A stretch of 64,000 bases of DNA from Patella vulgata. Taxonomy: Eukaryota > Mollusca > Gastropoda > Patellidae. Shown piece by piece: positions 10,824-21,350 of this stretch (positions are counted from its first letter, which is position 1; the number at the start of each line of letters is the position of its first letter). The notes beneath the pieces are model-generated. The model saw only the letters and a program-made list of their open reading frames with translations. It did not search any database and was not told the DNA's origin. The position numbers and the translations under genes are program-made. The stretch lies in NCBI RefSeq assembly GCF_932274485.2, contig NC_065879.2:46920936-46984935 (forward strand). Direction: 5' to 3'.

Positions 10824-13800
10824 CTATTCACGTTGTTTGTTTGCCAAGTATAGAAATTTTCCTAGATTAATTAATTCATTAGCTTTATCAGTATTTAATA
10901 GTTGGATTAACTTATAGATACTGGGATTGGTATAAAAGTATTTTTTTATATATTTAATCCTAAGATCCGTATATAATGGGCAGATTAAGATAAAATGATA
11001 TTCATCTTCAATATCATCTAGATTGCAGTTTGTGCAAATTCTATCGCATCTTTTAATTTTATTATATCTTCCCTTTTCGATATTGAGATTATGGCTTGAT
11101 AATCTTATTTTAGTTATTTCTTTACGATATTTAATATTTATTTGTTTTGTTAGGTAATATTGCAGGGAAAATGTATCAATGATTTGTTTATATATAACTC
11201 CCTTAGATGATTGTCTTATTTGCCCGTAGCACTCTTGTCTAAATATGTCGAGTAGTCTCCCTTTAATGATGAAAATATCGGATTTACAAATCTTATGAAA
11301 TGTGTTTTCCCACATATAACCAAGCCCTAATTTAAATAATTCATTTTTAACATTTATTACCCACGGGTCGTCATTTATAATCATGTCCTTAAAACACTGG
11401 CGAAGTAAATTGTTTTCTGTATTACATAAGCGGATCCAATATTTAAATATTTTAATTTTAGTAATTTCTAATGGGTACCTGCCCAGTTCGAAATATAACA
11501 TACAGGTATTCGTAGAATTACGTGTCCACAAAATTCTTTTAAGATAATTAGTATGAATTTTTTCGACCTCCCCAGCTTTGTGAAAACCCCATATCTCTGA
11601 ACCGTAGGATAAAATAGTACCTATGTATGTATCAAATACAGAAAGTTTGGTTAAAATATTGAAATAATTATCATTACAAACTTTTTGGACTGAAAATAAA
11701 GCTTTTCTACCCTGGTCTGCTAATTTCCGTTGTGTGGAGCTGAATTTACCATTGAAATTTAATAATAACCCGAGGTAGTTAAAATTATCTACAATGTCGA
11801 CATGAACGTTATTAAAGGTCCAGGAATCAGTGGTTTTAATCTTTCCCCCATTTCTAAAAATCATAATTTTGGTCTTATCAGTGTTAACGATCATATTCCA
11901 TGTCTGAGTATAATTGTATAGAGAATTTAAAAGGTTTTGAAGTCCTTCAACCGTTTCCGAAAATATGACCTTATCATCTGCATACATTAAAAGGAATAAA
12001 TTAAGTGTTTGGATATTAACTGAGGGACAATTATCAGATATGAATTGAGACTCACAATCGTTAACAAAGAATGAAAATAAAAGCGGAGAGAGAACCTCGC
12101 CCTGAAATAATCCATTTGTACTTTCAAAATATTCAGATAGATCTCCATTGTATTTTACACAACATTTAACTTTATCATATAATGATCTGATAACTGCAAG
12201 TATCTTCCCTTTAACGCCCTCATGAATTAGTTTATACCATAAGTTAGATCTGTTAACATAGTCGAATGCCTTTCTATAATCTATAAAACAACAATACAAT
12301 CTCCGTTTGTTTTTTAAACTTCTATTAACGAGAGCCTGTAAAATAAATATAGCATCCACTGTTGACTGATTTTTACGAAATCCAAACTGGCACGTGCTTA
12401 TTTTGTTATTGTCTTTATCAAATTGTAACAATCTGTTATTTAAAATCGAAGTAAAGAGTTTACCCAAACAAGATACAATTGTAATTCCTCTAAAATTATC
12501 GGGGTTATTCGGGTCCCCTTTTTTGAAAACAGGTATGATATTCCCTGCGGCCCAAGACGTCGGGTAACATCCAGAATCAAGAATGTTATTAAATATTTTA
12601 GGTACACATGGTATTAGTTCCGTCTCAAAATATTTTAGCATCTCATTTTTAATGTTGTCACTAGCTGATGCTTTATTTAAATGTAACGGTTTAATATTTC
12701 CTCTTATTTCAGTCTCAGTAATCGGTTGATCTAGGTCCGTTACGTCATTATTCACATAGTTGTCTAGGAAGTTATCGACGATAGCATTTGGGACAGGATT
12801 AGACGATGATACCCTCTTGAAATGGGTATAGAATGCATTTATATCTAAATTGGAGTTAATCCTAGATTTGCGTTTATTAAACAATTTATGGAATGTTTTC
12901 GAGTTCGATTTTCTAATAAACTCAAAGTGATTTCCCGTTTTATTTTTATATTCATATTTCAACTTAATTTCTATTTGCTTATATTTATACTTTGCTTGTA
13001 CTAAATCTAATCTATTTTCTTTTGTTTTATTCTTGTTATAACGATTAAGTATTGATTTGTATTCTTTGTATTTAGCTCGACACGCCTCAGTGAACCATGG
13101 CTTGTCTATTCTGTATCGCTTGTTAGTACGATTGGTGCGCACTGTAGTCACAGTGTGATCACACATCAAATCTTGTAAGACTAGTGAGAACTTTTCGACA
13201 CTATAGTCGATAGTGACCTGGTTAGAATCGTTTGTTTCACATGACTGCAACAACAAATCTTGATTATTTCTCAGTACAACACGAATTTGTTCAATCTTAT
13301 CAATATTACTCCAATCCACTGAAACATTTGATATAGTTTTGATACTAGTTGACTCTTCCACTAATAGATCAAATTGTATTTCTTTAAAAATATTAAAAAC
13401 AAATGGGGAATGGTCTGAGAATTCATTAAAATTGCCAGATTCAAAATGATCAATAATATCAATAGCTTTATAATCAACTAATAAATAATCTATTAAACTT
13501 GAGCCTTTACTATTACAAAAAGTAAGATTTCCATTGAGATCATCTTTGTGCCTGCCATTTACAATTCTTAAACCTGTTGTTTTACATAGGTTAATTAACT
13601 GCCGACCAAACTTGTTGACTGTATCATCCTCGTTATTGCGCGGTGTCAATTGCATATCAGGAGCATATTCGCAGAAACGACTTAGACTACCAAGGTTTTT
13701 ATCTACTATTTTATCATTAGTAATAAAATCATCCAGCTTAGCTGTCCGACAGTTGAGATCACCGGCGACAAGTAGAACACCCCTGTCAATATATTTCATA

Positions 13801-14204
13801 ATAATATCTTCCAAGACAATAAAAAGATCAGCAAATGTTTTTGTATAGAATATGCTACCATAAGGTGGTAAATAACAGGCACACAGATAGACAGTTTTTA
13901 CTTTACTAATTATCTTTATAACAATCAGAGTATTAAAATGATTTTCAATTATCTTACAAACATTGTTTATAGTTTTTTTTTTAACAAATACGACGATACC
14001 ACCACCTTTCCCAGATTCCCTAGCATATGCATACGTGACGTAGTTGCTCAATTCTATAATATCATCAATATTTATCCAACATTCATATAAAACGATTATT
14101 TCATAGTTACTTAATATTTTAACAAAATTAGAGTCTTTCAGCTTACTACATAGGCCTTTGCCAATATTCCACGAAATTATAGATATTTTACTCTCCTCCT
14201 TATC
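10824..14204 (-). CDS. LINE ORF2: APE endonuclease and reverse transcriptase
   Basis: An open frame of 1126 codons from the ORF1 stop to 10824. The endonuclease is at residues about 8-230: SWNIGKG (Asn), LYECW (Glu), CYLPPYG (Tyr), LLVAGDLNCR (Asp/Asn), SLIDYLLVD, SDHSPF. The RT is at about residues 480-780: IIPVFKKGDPNNPDNFRGI, QFGFRKNQSTVDA, CCFIDYRKAFDYV (motif A), GLFQGEVLSPLLF (motif B), LLMYADDKVIF (motif C). The C-terminus has a CTNCNLDDIEDEYHFILIC knuckle. All expected catalytic residues are present, so this is probably a young copy. No in-frame ATG occurs before 13799, well inside the endonuclease, so initiation or read-through from ORF1 is an open question. Confidence 0.93.
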   Translation of the reverse strand, partial: DKEESKISIISWNIGKGLCSKLKDSNFVKILSNYEIIVLYECWINIDDIIELSNYVTYAYARESGKGGGIVVFVKKKTINNVCKIIENHFNTLIVIKIISKVKTVYLCACYLPPYGSIFYTKTFADLFIVLEDIIMKYIDRGVLLVAGDLNCRTAKLDDFITNDKIVDKNLGSLSRFCEYAPDMQLTPRNNEDDTVNKFGRQLINLCKTTGLRIVNGRHKDDLNGNLTFCNSKGSSLIDYLLVDYKAIDIIDHFESGNFNEFSDHSPFVFNIFKEIQFDLLVEESTSIKTISNVSVDWSNIDKIEQIRVVLRNNQDLLLQSCETNDSNQVTIDYSVEKFSLVLQDLMCDHTVTTVRTNRTNKRYRIDKPWFTEACRAKYKEYKSILNRYNKNKTKENRLDLVQAKYKYKQIEIKLKYEYKNKTGNHFEFIRKSNSKTFHKLFNKRKSRINSNLDINAFYTHFKRVSSSNPVPNAIVDNFLDNYVNNDVTDLDQPITETEIRGNIKPLHLNKASASDNIKNEMLKYFETELIPCVPKIFNNILDSGCYPTSWAAGNIIPVFKKGDPNNPDNFRGITIVSCLGKLFTSILNNRLLQFDKDNNKISTCQFGFRKNQSTVDAIFILQALVNRSLKNKRRLYCCFIDYRKAFDYVNRSNLWYKLIHEGVKGKILAVIRSLYDKVKCCVKYNGDLSEYFESTNGLFQGEVLSPLLFSFFVNDCESQFISDNCPSVNIQTLNLFLLMYADDKVIFSETVEGLQNLLNSLYNYTQTWNMIVNTDKTKIMIFRNGGKIKTTDSWTFNNVHVDIVDNFNYLGLLLNFNGKFSSTQRKLADQGRKALFSVQKVCNDNYFNILTKLSVFDTYIGTILSYGSEIWGFHKAGEVEKIHTNYLKRILWTRNSTNTCMLYFELGRYPLEITKIKIFKYWIRLCNTENNLLRQCFKDMIINDDPWVINVKNELFKLGLGYMWENTFHKICKSDIFIIKGRLLDIFRQECYGQIRQSSKGVIYKQIIDTFSLQYYLTKQINIKYRKEITKIRLSSHNLNIEKGRYNKIKRCDRICTNCNLDDIEDEYHFILICPLYTDLRIKYIKKYFYTNPSIYKLIQLLNTDKANELINLGKFLYLANKQRE

Positions 14205-15170
14205 CTATACAGTCCTGTCGTATCTCATACTATCAGGTGTAGAGGACGATGACAGATGCTTCCGTTTATTACCAACTCTGCTAGATGTACATTCTCGATT
14301 TTCCCACAGTCTTGATATTCTTTGGGAATTATCTGCTGCCACCCCATTATTTCTTTCGTTTGACACATATAATTTTCCGTCAACATAGAGTTTATCTCTA
14401 ACTAATTTTGTCTTATGTCCATCTATCTTGAGCCTCTTTATTACTGGATAGAGTTTTTTCCGTTCTTGTTCGATTGACATAGGGAATTGTTGATTAATAC
14501 CGTAGATCTTACCCTTTAGCTTATAGGCCCTACCAATAACAAATTCCAGATCCTTGTGGTAAATAAAACGGGCTACAATGGGGCGGGATTTACCCTCGGC
14601 TACTCTTCCGAACCGGTGAACATTTCCAAAATTCTATTTTATAGTCAATTTCTAGCTCGTAGAAAAAAAATTGCCTCAATTTGTATTCCGTGTCTTCGTT
14701 AGTTTCTTCTCGTAACCCATTGAATATTAGATTATTTTTCATTAGAGATCAGTAATAGTTTCGGCCAGGTTACCTTTTTCTGTCATTACAGAGTCAACAT
14801 GATCGCGTAGCTTGTTTATATGATCGTTCACCTGTTGAAATCTACTTGTGAAGTTAGCTATACTCACTAAATTTAAATCTGCCTTTTCTCCGATTTCGAC
14901 ACATTTGGATTCTATCCTTTTCACATTTGTATCTGTTTTCACACATTTATTATTCACACTATCAATATCTGACTCTAATCTTGTGACTTTATTTGTTAGG
15001 GAAGTGAGGATTTTTTCTATGGAGTCGATTCTTTTTATGTCTCGTTCAATATTGGATAATCTTTTATCTATGCTTGTAATTATATCAGCCAAATGTGTAA
15101 TAACAGTATTATCCTCATTAATAACCTGTGTAGCGCTATCCACAATCTCCAATATATTCTTTGAAGCCAT
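14205..15170 (-). pseudogene. LINE ORF1 (coiled coil, RRM-like, C-terminal domain), frame-split
   Basis: The part at 14742-15170 starts MASKNILEIVD and is a long heptad-rich coiled coil (LSNIERDIKRIDSIEKILTS). A second part just downstream (about 14620-14745) reads NLIFNGLREETNEDTEYKL, an RRM-like start. A third (about 14490-14620) reads GKSRPIVARFIYHKDLEF, and the last (14205-14480) reads KLVRDKLYVDGKLY and ends in a basic Ser/Arg-rich tail. This order matches L1-type ORF1 RNA chaperones. The three frames imply at least two frameshifts in this copy, near 14741 and 14640. The stop is TAG at 14205-14207, directly followed in the same frame by ORF2. Confidence 0.8.
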
Positions 15171-15385
15171 AGTTAATTTTGTTTTTATAATAGTATAAGT
15201 CCAAACGCTTACATATCACGGTTGAGTGATTCCTAGACAACAGGCAAACACGTCCATTCGGTTTCTTAGTGTTAAGTGTGAAACGCTTGCAAAAAAATTG
15301 TAGATGGACATTGAATTTTAACTCGCATTAAATATGGGAGGGTTAGGGGGAGTGCTCCCAGGTATATGCACAGGTTAACCTAAAA

Positions 15386-15850
15386 GGCGATATTTCGGAC
15401 AATCAGGGGTCATAATCCAGGAAGGTACAGTCCGATACGCGCAGGTATCGACAGGAACCCAGATCTTTGCAATATAATCATATTTTGGAGTTTAATCAAA
15501 ATCGGATAAAGGGCCCACAACCTTGGTATTACATACTTTTACACTATTTGCGTACAGGGAGCGGTCATTTTGTCAGTCAATTCCGGTCCGATTTTCACGA
15601 AATTCGAACTAAACCGTCATTAGGGTGGAAGGATGATATACTTGAACGGTTTTTAAAATCAGTTAAACATTGTTATAAGCCTATGTATGCCAATATCGAA
15701 AGGAACCGAGATCTTTGGGAGATAAAGTTATATTTCAAGTTTCGTCAAAATCGTAGATAAATTGTAACCTGTAGAGTGTCCACAAACAAATTGTGGAAGA
15801 ACTGACGGACGTCCGGACGGAAAGGGTGGACGACATAATTATGTGTCCAC
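15386..15850 (+). repeat. dispersed repeat family R, single partial array
   Basis: It shares phrases with the arrays at 25.6-26.9 and 39.9-41.3 kb: 'ggccataatccaggaagt', 'cgaaaggaaccgagatcttt', 'atttcaagtttcgtcaaaat', 'gtccacaaacaaattgtgga', followed by a gacg-rich tail. Non-coding despite short open frames. The family is unknown to me. Confidence 0.75.
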
Positions 15851-15989
15851 ATGAAAATATAGGATTAAATATTTGTTCTACAAAAGTACTCATTACTACT
15901 TCTAAGATGTTATGGCGATTTTATTCTTTAAGATAAGGTTAGAAATATAACAGGGAGCTTGTCCAATGATTAGCTTAATTCTAGTTTGT

Positions 15990-16518
15990 ATCTTCTTCGA
16001 CGTTCAATGGAAGAAACCATGTTTCTTTTGCATGTCTTGTATTTCAAACCGCACCATTAATGCTTCTAAGTGCATATAACGTAAAATTTCTAATTGAGTA
16101 GCTAATTTGTCTGAGCAACCATCCTCAATTACGTCAGCATAATCAAAAAGTGGTAGAATAAAAGAAGTATAAATGATTTTTAATAATTTTCTATTAAGTC
16201 CATATATTACAGCTCTGTTTTTACTGGATACCCGATTTACACTTATTTTATTCGCACGGTGTCCAAATGCAAGTGTGATTTAGTTAAATTTGTTTTAGTT
16301 GAAAAAGTTATTGTTTCAGTTTTTAGAGGGTTGAACGTTACAAGCCATGTATTTGGCCAGTTGTTAATAGTAATCAAATCATTATTTAGGATAGCCGCGT
16401 CTGCCCGGTGATGTTATTTGTAAATGAAGCTAGGTAAGTGTCATCAGCAAATAGTCTAATAATCGAGTTGATATCATTTACAATATCATTAATACATAAA
16501 AGAAATAAAAAAAGGCAC
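15990..16518 (-). mobile_element. LINE fragment: RT motif C to C-terminus, 3' part of a 5'-inverted copy
   Basis: The minus strand reads LFLLCINDIVNDINSIIRLF then ADDTYL (RT motif C, F-A-D-D), continuing to KLLKIIYTSFILPLFDYADV and a region about EDGCSDKLATQLE. These are the RT thumb and post-RT parts typical of CR1/Jockey-group LINEs. It starts exactly where a plus-strand endonuclease fragment begins. Confidence 0.7.
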
Positions 16519-17050
16519 GAGTAGTGCATTTGAATGTAAGGAGCCTCAAAAATAAACTCGATTTGATAACCGCAGAATTAACTAGCTTTGATATAATAAC
16601 ATTAAGCGAAACATGGCTGGACAAAAACCTCACATCTGAGTCTATAGCTTTACCTAGAAATAATCGTGGTGGCGGGGTGATTATATATATTCGTAACTCC
16701 ATATCATTCAAACGTAGACATGATTTAGAAAATGCAAATATTGAATCAATTTGGATAGAGATTAATTCTAATAATAACAAGTTTCTACTTGGTAACTACT
16801 ACAGACCCCACTCTTCATCGTCCAATCTCAATCAACAGATTCTTAATTCTTTTCAACAAGCTATTACCGATCCTATTGAGAAGTGCATAATTTTAGGACA
16901 TTTTAATATTGACTTGAATACTAAAACAGCCAGTTTCATTCACGATGCTAGCAACTTATTAGACCTGACTCAATTAGTAAATAAATGAACTCATTATAAC
17001 AAAATCGGTAAACAAAATTCCCTACTGATTTTAATAAGCTCAACTCTACG
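16519..17050 (+). mobile_element. LINE fragment: endonuclease domain, inverted 5' part
   Basis: The plus strand encodes LHLNVRSLKNKLDLITAEL, FDIITLSETWLDK, GNYYRPHSSS and CIILGHFNIDLNT: the N-terminal two thirds of an APE-type endonuclease. The normally invariant Asp of GDFN reads His here, so the domain is dead. The opposite orientation and exact abutment with the RT fragment fit 5' inversion of one LINE insertion. Confidence 0.8.
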
Positions 17051-19540
17051 TTCAGTTGAATGTGATGTTCTAGATGACCTGGCGCCTGGTACGTTCGGGC
17101 ATTTTTATGCGCGAACTCTTAGGTTTTTTTTACTGGCATGCGCACAGGTACTATTTCTTTTTCTTTTAACAAGTACCCAAATCGGGGATTTCGTGCGGAG
17201 GTAGTTCGGAGGTAAAAACGTCTGTGAAGTACAACACTTGCCACTGTACCTGTGTATCGCTAATTATAAACCGAATGTGTGAAGACAGTTCATACATATC
17301 ACTCAAAAATTTTTCAGTACAAACTCAGTTGATTCACGCTCGATTTGCTACTAAACAAACCCATCGGTTTATTTTCTCAACAGTGTGACCCGAAGTGACC
17401 GCGGATTTATTGACCTTGTATGAACTTATCCATAGCTACTATATCCTTACACCGAGAGAAATTATCTAGTCTCGGTGAAAAGAACCATGGTTATCTGGTA
17501 GAAAATTACTTTTGTATTTTTTGGAACGGAAAACAGTGTTTTTAGAAGCAAACTAACCTGCCGCACATAAGGAAGTCATTATACTAGAATAAAAGGCGAG
17601 ACCTCTTTTTGCGGCGCAGGCTTATCACTGAGTAGTAAACCGTCCACAAACAATAATATAGGAAGCCTAGTGACGAGTGTAGTAAGTAGGCTATAGACTA
17701 AAGGTTTGAGTCGAGATTACTCGCTTTCAGTTTACTCTGTTTTTGCGATAACCAATTATGTGAGAAATACCATACTGAGATTCGGTTTCTAAAAGTTGTA
17801 CGCGAACTAAATGTTAGATACTGACAGAGCAGCCCCGAGTCGAACAATCACCGCACGAGCTGTCTTCGTCAGCTAGTTTCACAATATCGTGCAATAGGTG
17901 TATTAATGTGATTTTTAGGTTTAACCCCGCAAACAATGCCAAAATAGTGTTTTCACTGCTTACAGAAAACTGAAAATTTAAAAATGACGATTTACATGCT
18001 TAGCATGAACACCGAACAAATTTAGAATCATGACACATTTCTCCCTAGCAACATCCATTATGATATCATTTGATTTCGCCACTGCTTGAGCAATGAAGTG
18101 GCCGAGGGCAAGACCGGAATATTACGCGACGTTTTGTTTGACTTCCGTGTTGAGCGGAGTGTTCAAATGATACAATGGAACAAGCTTTCGCCATATAATA
18201 CCAGCGAAATATGACTGACTGAATTTCATTAAAAATAATATGTCTGTTAATGGGTTTCGTCTATTTATTGAGGTGAGGACATTCAACCTCACTGCTGGCT
18301 TGTTTTATTTTAGTTATAAGTCCACAACAATATGTCCATCAAGTCTAGTATTTGGATGAATTTTGGTTTAAAGATAACATTGCTCAATCTAGTCAAGTTT
18401 TTTATTTTATATTGTATAAGAATATGTAAAAATGTCAATCTAGTCCAGTTTTACTTTGGTTGAATTATGTCAAGAATTGTGTATCCATGAAGTCAGGTAG
18501 GTATAACGAAGGCATGAGAAATAGAAACACCTTCGCGAGCAACATGAGCAGCTTATCTCTGTCTCGTTAAAAAATCGTTTCATTCTCATATTTGGGTTAC
18601 TAAATTGTATTCAAGAGAATATTTATCATTATAAAATTACATATTTGGTGGGGTTTTTTAAGAACGCAATTACATTGTTCGTGAAGTGAAGAGCAATTGA
18701 GCTTCTATTGTAAAAAATAAATCAAGTAAAAAAAATCCTCAAATCCTGAGAAAAAAAATGAACAAATGTCGAATATCTGAAAATATTTTGAAAATGAGAA
18801 GAAATGATCTCCAAAAGAGAAATTTATATGATTAGAGCTTCTACTATTTTGTAATTATTATTTTATAAGTCTATATTACGTTCGATGTTATATCCAATGT
18901 TACCACTCCATCTAAGCCTTTAGGCAAACGAAGAACTCTGAAGGCACGAGTCGCTTATATCACGTAATGTTTCCCAACGGGTGCTCACTCATTAAATTGA
19001 GCATGCGGTGGCTACACCAAACAACCTTATAATGGTGATTGCTAGGTAGAAGTGTCACGATTCGAAATTTGTTCAATGTTCATTCTAAGCATGTAAGGCG
19101 TTAAGGAAGATAAATTTTGTCATTTTAAAAATATAAATAACATGAAATAAAATATAAAAAAACAGCAAGAGTAGAAGCTTCGTTTACGGGGAACAAATAT
19201 AGAAGTTACACTCTACATTGTCGTAATTATGCTGTTAAATTGACTTGGTAATCGCCAAAAACATACGGAAACAGCAAACTTGTGTTTCCGCGAAGAGTTT
19301 CATATAGTTGTAAACGATTAGGGTAAAGTTTTATACACGTTGAATTAACCCGTTTGTTTCACCAACTGTATCCGAGGCAGCCACTTCAAATAATAAATAA
19401 TGCACGTCTTTAGTATAATAATAAAAGCTAGAACCAAAACAAATCCATTATCCAAAAAAAACCCCAAAAAACAACAACCTCCAATCATATGAATTCATAT
19501 TTCATATGACACAAATAAATCCAATGATATTTTATAAATA
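17050..19540. other. gene-poor stretch with a decayed inverted repeat
   Basis: No reading frame of interest. Bases 17970-18085 and the complement of 19010-19140 share an imperfect inverted repeat of about 110 bp: acatgcttagcatgaacacc and acatgcttagaatgaacatt, then gacac, cctagcaa and ccatta at matching spacing. The loop is about 925 bp. This may be an old TIR element. The rest is AT-rich unique sequence, possibly intron of the DNER-like gene. Confidence 0.5.
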
Positions 19541-19610
19541 GTTTACTTTCAGCATCCTGGGAAAATTATTGTTCTTGTTTCTTCAAAATAATGTGATAAC
19601 TTATACATAC

Positions 19611-19758
19611 CCAGTCTACATTTACAAGTAAATCCACTTTCAGAATCTTTTTTATGTTGACACTGTGCTCCATTTTGACATGGCTCACCGAGACAGGCAT
19701 CAAACGTGTCACAGTATTTTCCATTAAACATATCACAGCAATTACACGTATACTCTGA
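19611..19758 (-). CDS. dner: DNER-like gene, exon with end of one EGF module and most of the next
   Basis: A 148 bp internal exon. The acceptor ctttctttacag precedes TCAGAG; the donor is CTGG followed by gtatgt. It encodes SEYTCNCCDMFNGKYC (last cysteines of an EGF module) and then DACLGEPCQNGAQC and SGFTCKCRLG (five cysteines of the next). It starts in phase 0 and leaves in phase 1. The spacing and the words FDAC..PCQN.A.C and FTC.C match my memory of human DNER (DACQRKPCQNNASC, FTCVC). DNER is a single-pass Notch-related receptor of neurons that binds Notch at cell contacts. The downstream exon, expected to start with the rest of this EGF module, was not found in the window. Confidence 0.75.
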
Positions 19759-20025
19759 CTGTAAAGAAAGGCTATGGGTTATATTCAAGATATAATGTAA
19801 AACGGACATATCCACAGATAATACTCAGCTAACAAAATTTGGTTTTCTGAACGGTTTCCTGACGTAAGTCAGGAACGTTTGGTTGTCGTTTGCCACCGTT
19901 CTTTACAAACGTTAAAGAATATGTTAATTGGGCGTTACTGTTACTATATCGTTATTTTACGTTATATAAGTACTATATTATATTATGTAGGCCACAAATA
20001 TGTAGGCTAAATAAGAGTAGGGCAC

Positions 20026-20137
20026 AATGACGCTATCCGGGCAATATTTCCCCCATTGCACACTGTATGGCGTATGCCTGCCTTCATTATCCCAGTCGAT
20101 ACAGAACAGTAGGACGTTAAATCCCATTTCAATTCGT
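20026..20137 (+). mobile_element. SINE-1 3' fragment
   Basis: It matches the 3' third of SINE-1: cactgtatggcgtatgcctg, then acagtaggacgttaaatccc. Both the head and the gaaat tail are missing. Confidence 0.75.
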
Positions 20138-20280
20138 AAAGCGGTAATTATTAGCTTCGTGGTATCAGATGTGCTTGAAAGGAAGACTACCCTGCATTTT
20201 TCACGACACCCATTTGGAGCAGTGAAACAGGCTTGTACTATTTGATGACACGTGGGGGGGGGGGGGTAGCGCGTGCGCAC

Positions 20281-20636
20281 TTTAAAATACGGTCTCTGAT
20301 TGAGTCGACTGGAGTGATTTCGATTCCCTGTCCGGTTGTATGTGACAAGCAGTAGGGTTGCCTGTCAAACTTTGTAGGTTTTTGGGGGGATAGGTGGCCG
20401 AAAGGTTAGCACGTGCGCGCTGTACCATAATGTCTGTCAGTGAGTCAACTCGCGTGGTTTCGAATCCCCGGTTGTACGTGACAAGGGATAGGGTCGCCTG
20501 TCCAACCTCATGGGTTTTCTCTGGGTGCTCCGGCTTCCTCCCACTGCTAAAAAGACCCCTTCGCGCAAACGAAATATTGAAATAAAATTGAGCCATATGT
20601 TAGTCCCGAAATGACCTAGTTTCTGTCGAGTGAACG

Positions 20637-20668
<32 letters not shown>
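20281..20668 (+). mobile_element. two SINE-2 copies in tandem, ending in a (TC)n tract
   Basis: A partial copy (20281-20385: gattgagtcgactgg, gtatgtgacaagcagtaggg) is followed by a nearly complete one (20388-20640) that starts ataggtggccgaaaggttag (A-box-like) and has gtggtttcgaatcccc (B-box-like). The complete copy then reads cgcctgtccaacctcatg, cctcccactgctaaa and attgaaataaaattgagcc, and ends in a (CT)n run at 20640-20668. The tRNA-like head and simple-repeat tail mark it as a tRNA-derived SINE. Confidence 0.8.
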
Positions 20669-20672
<4 letters not shown>

Positions 20673-21194
20673 AAATACAATTGAACCATGTTAGTCTGTT
20701 TGGGGTTTTTCGGTTCAACTCTGATCTCAAAATTAAATTTCGAGCATTCTTGAAGGTAAAAATTCAAAATGGTGGGCAAAATGAAATCCAAAATAGTGGT
20801 ATTTTAATTAATCATCATTTTTTCCTTTGGGTATGGCTTGTGATAAGTCGTATATATGGGTTTTTGGTGGTTGCTGGGTTCTATTTTTTTAAAAAAATAA
20901 GTATGAATAGTTCAGATGGTGTAAATATGAAACGACAATCAAAGTAGAAACCAAAATGGCGATGCCTGTCAAATGTGTGCGTAAACTAGAAACACCAGGA
21001 CAAATTACAGAAAACATTTTTACGATCAGTTTTATAAAAGCAATGAGAGAACCCATCGGACCCCCTAGTGTCTCTTGCTTGTGAAAAACTGTACTACTGT
21101 GGCAATCACAACAGCCCGTCGTGATGAATAACAGACAGAAATGAACCCATTTTAACTATCGGCCTTGATGCTACTAGGGACAGACCGACGGTCG

Positions 21195-21350
21195 AGGATA
21201 TCTAAACCATGACGTACCCTGTAGTTCGGATAGAGTCCCTCTAAACAATCATGTACCCTGTTGTTCGGATAGAGTATACATGATATACCATGTAATTGGA
21301 TGTACCTTGTAGTTCAGGTAGTCTTTAAACCATGATCCATCCTGTAGTTT
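21195..21350. repeat. minisatellite with core catgtaccctgtagttcgga
   Basis: Four imperfect units of about 45-50 bp share ccatgaygtaccctgtagtt and cggatagagt. Non-coding. Confidence 0.65.

Larger units (their letters stand above)
10646..15253 (-). mobile_element. non-LTR retrotransposon (LINE), nearly full length
   Basis: About 4.6 kb on the minus strand: a 5' leader (15171-15253), ORF1 (14205-15170, split), ORF2 (10824-14204, open) and a 3' UTR beginning after 10824 and ending about 10646 in ttcaagttcaagttctttatt (plus strand). It lies in the right arm of the fold-back element, so it is younger than that element. ORF1 with coiled coil, RRM-like and C-terminal domains plus an APE-type endonuclease-RT places it among LINEs with two ORFs; the exact clade (CR1/L2, Nimb or a relative) is uncertain. 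No clear target duplication found. Confidence 0.9.
6432..15383. mobile_element. large fold-back (long-TIR) element, interrupted by a hAT-like insertion and a LINE
   Basis: The left arm 6432-7260 reappears in inverted order on the right: 6432-6562 matches 15254-15385, 6563-6700 matches 10496-10645, and about 6740-7260 matches 9300-9710. The outer ends read TAACCTGTGCATATACC in both arms. The arms are built from a sub-repeat of about 150 bp (core aatttagagtccataactga) present three times on the left. Without the two insertions the element would be about 3.5 kb, with a unique centre of about 2 kb (7260-9300). No transposase is visible. The outer target duplication is unclear, so an inverted duplication is an alternative. 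Confidence 0.75.

Noticed and set aside
20390-20500. tRNA-like A and B box sequences (also at 25.8, 31.3, 48.4 and 63.8 kb)
   Set aside because: They belong to SINE heads; no cloverleaf with a paired acceptor stem could be drawn, so no tRNA gene is called.
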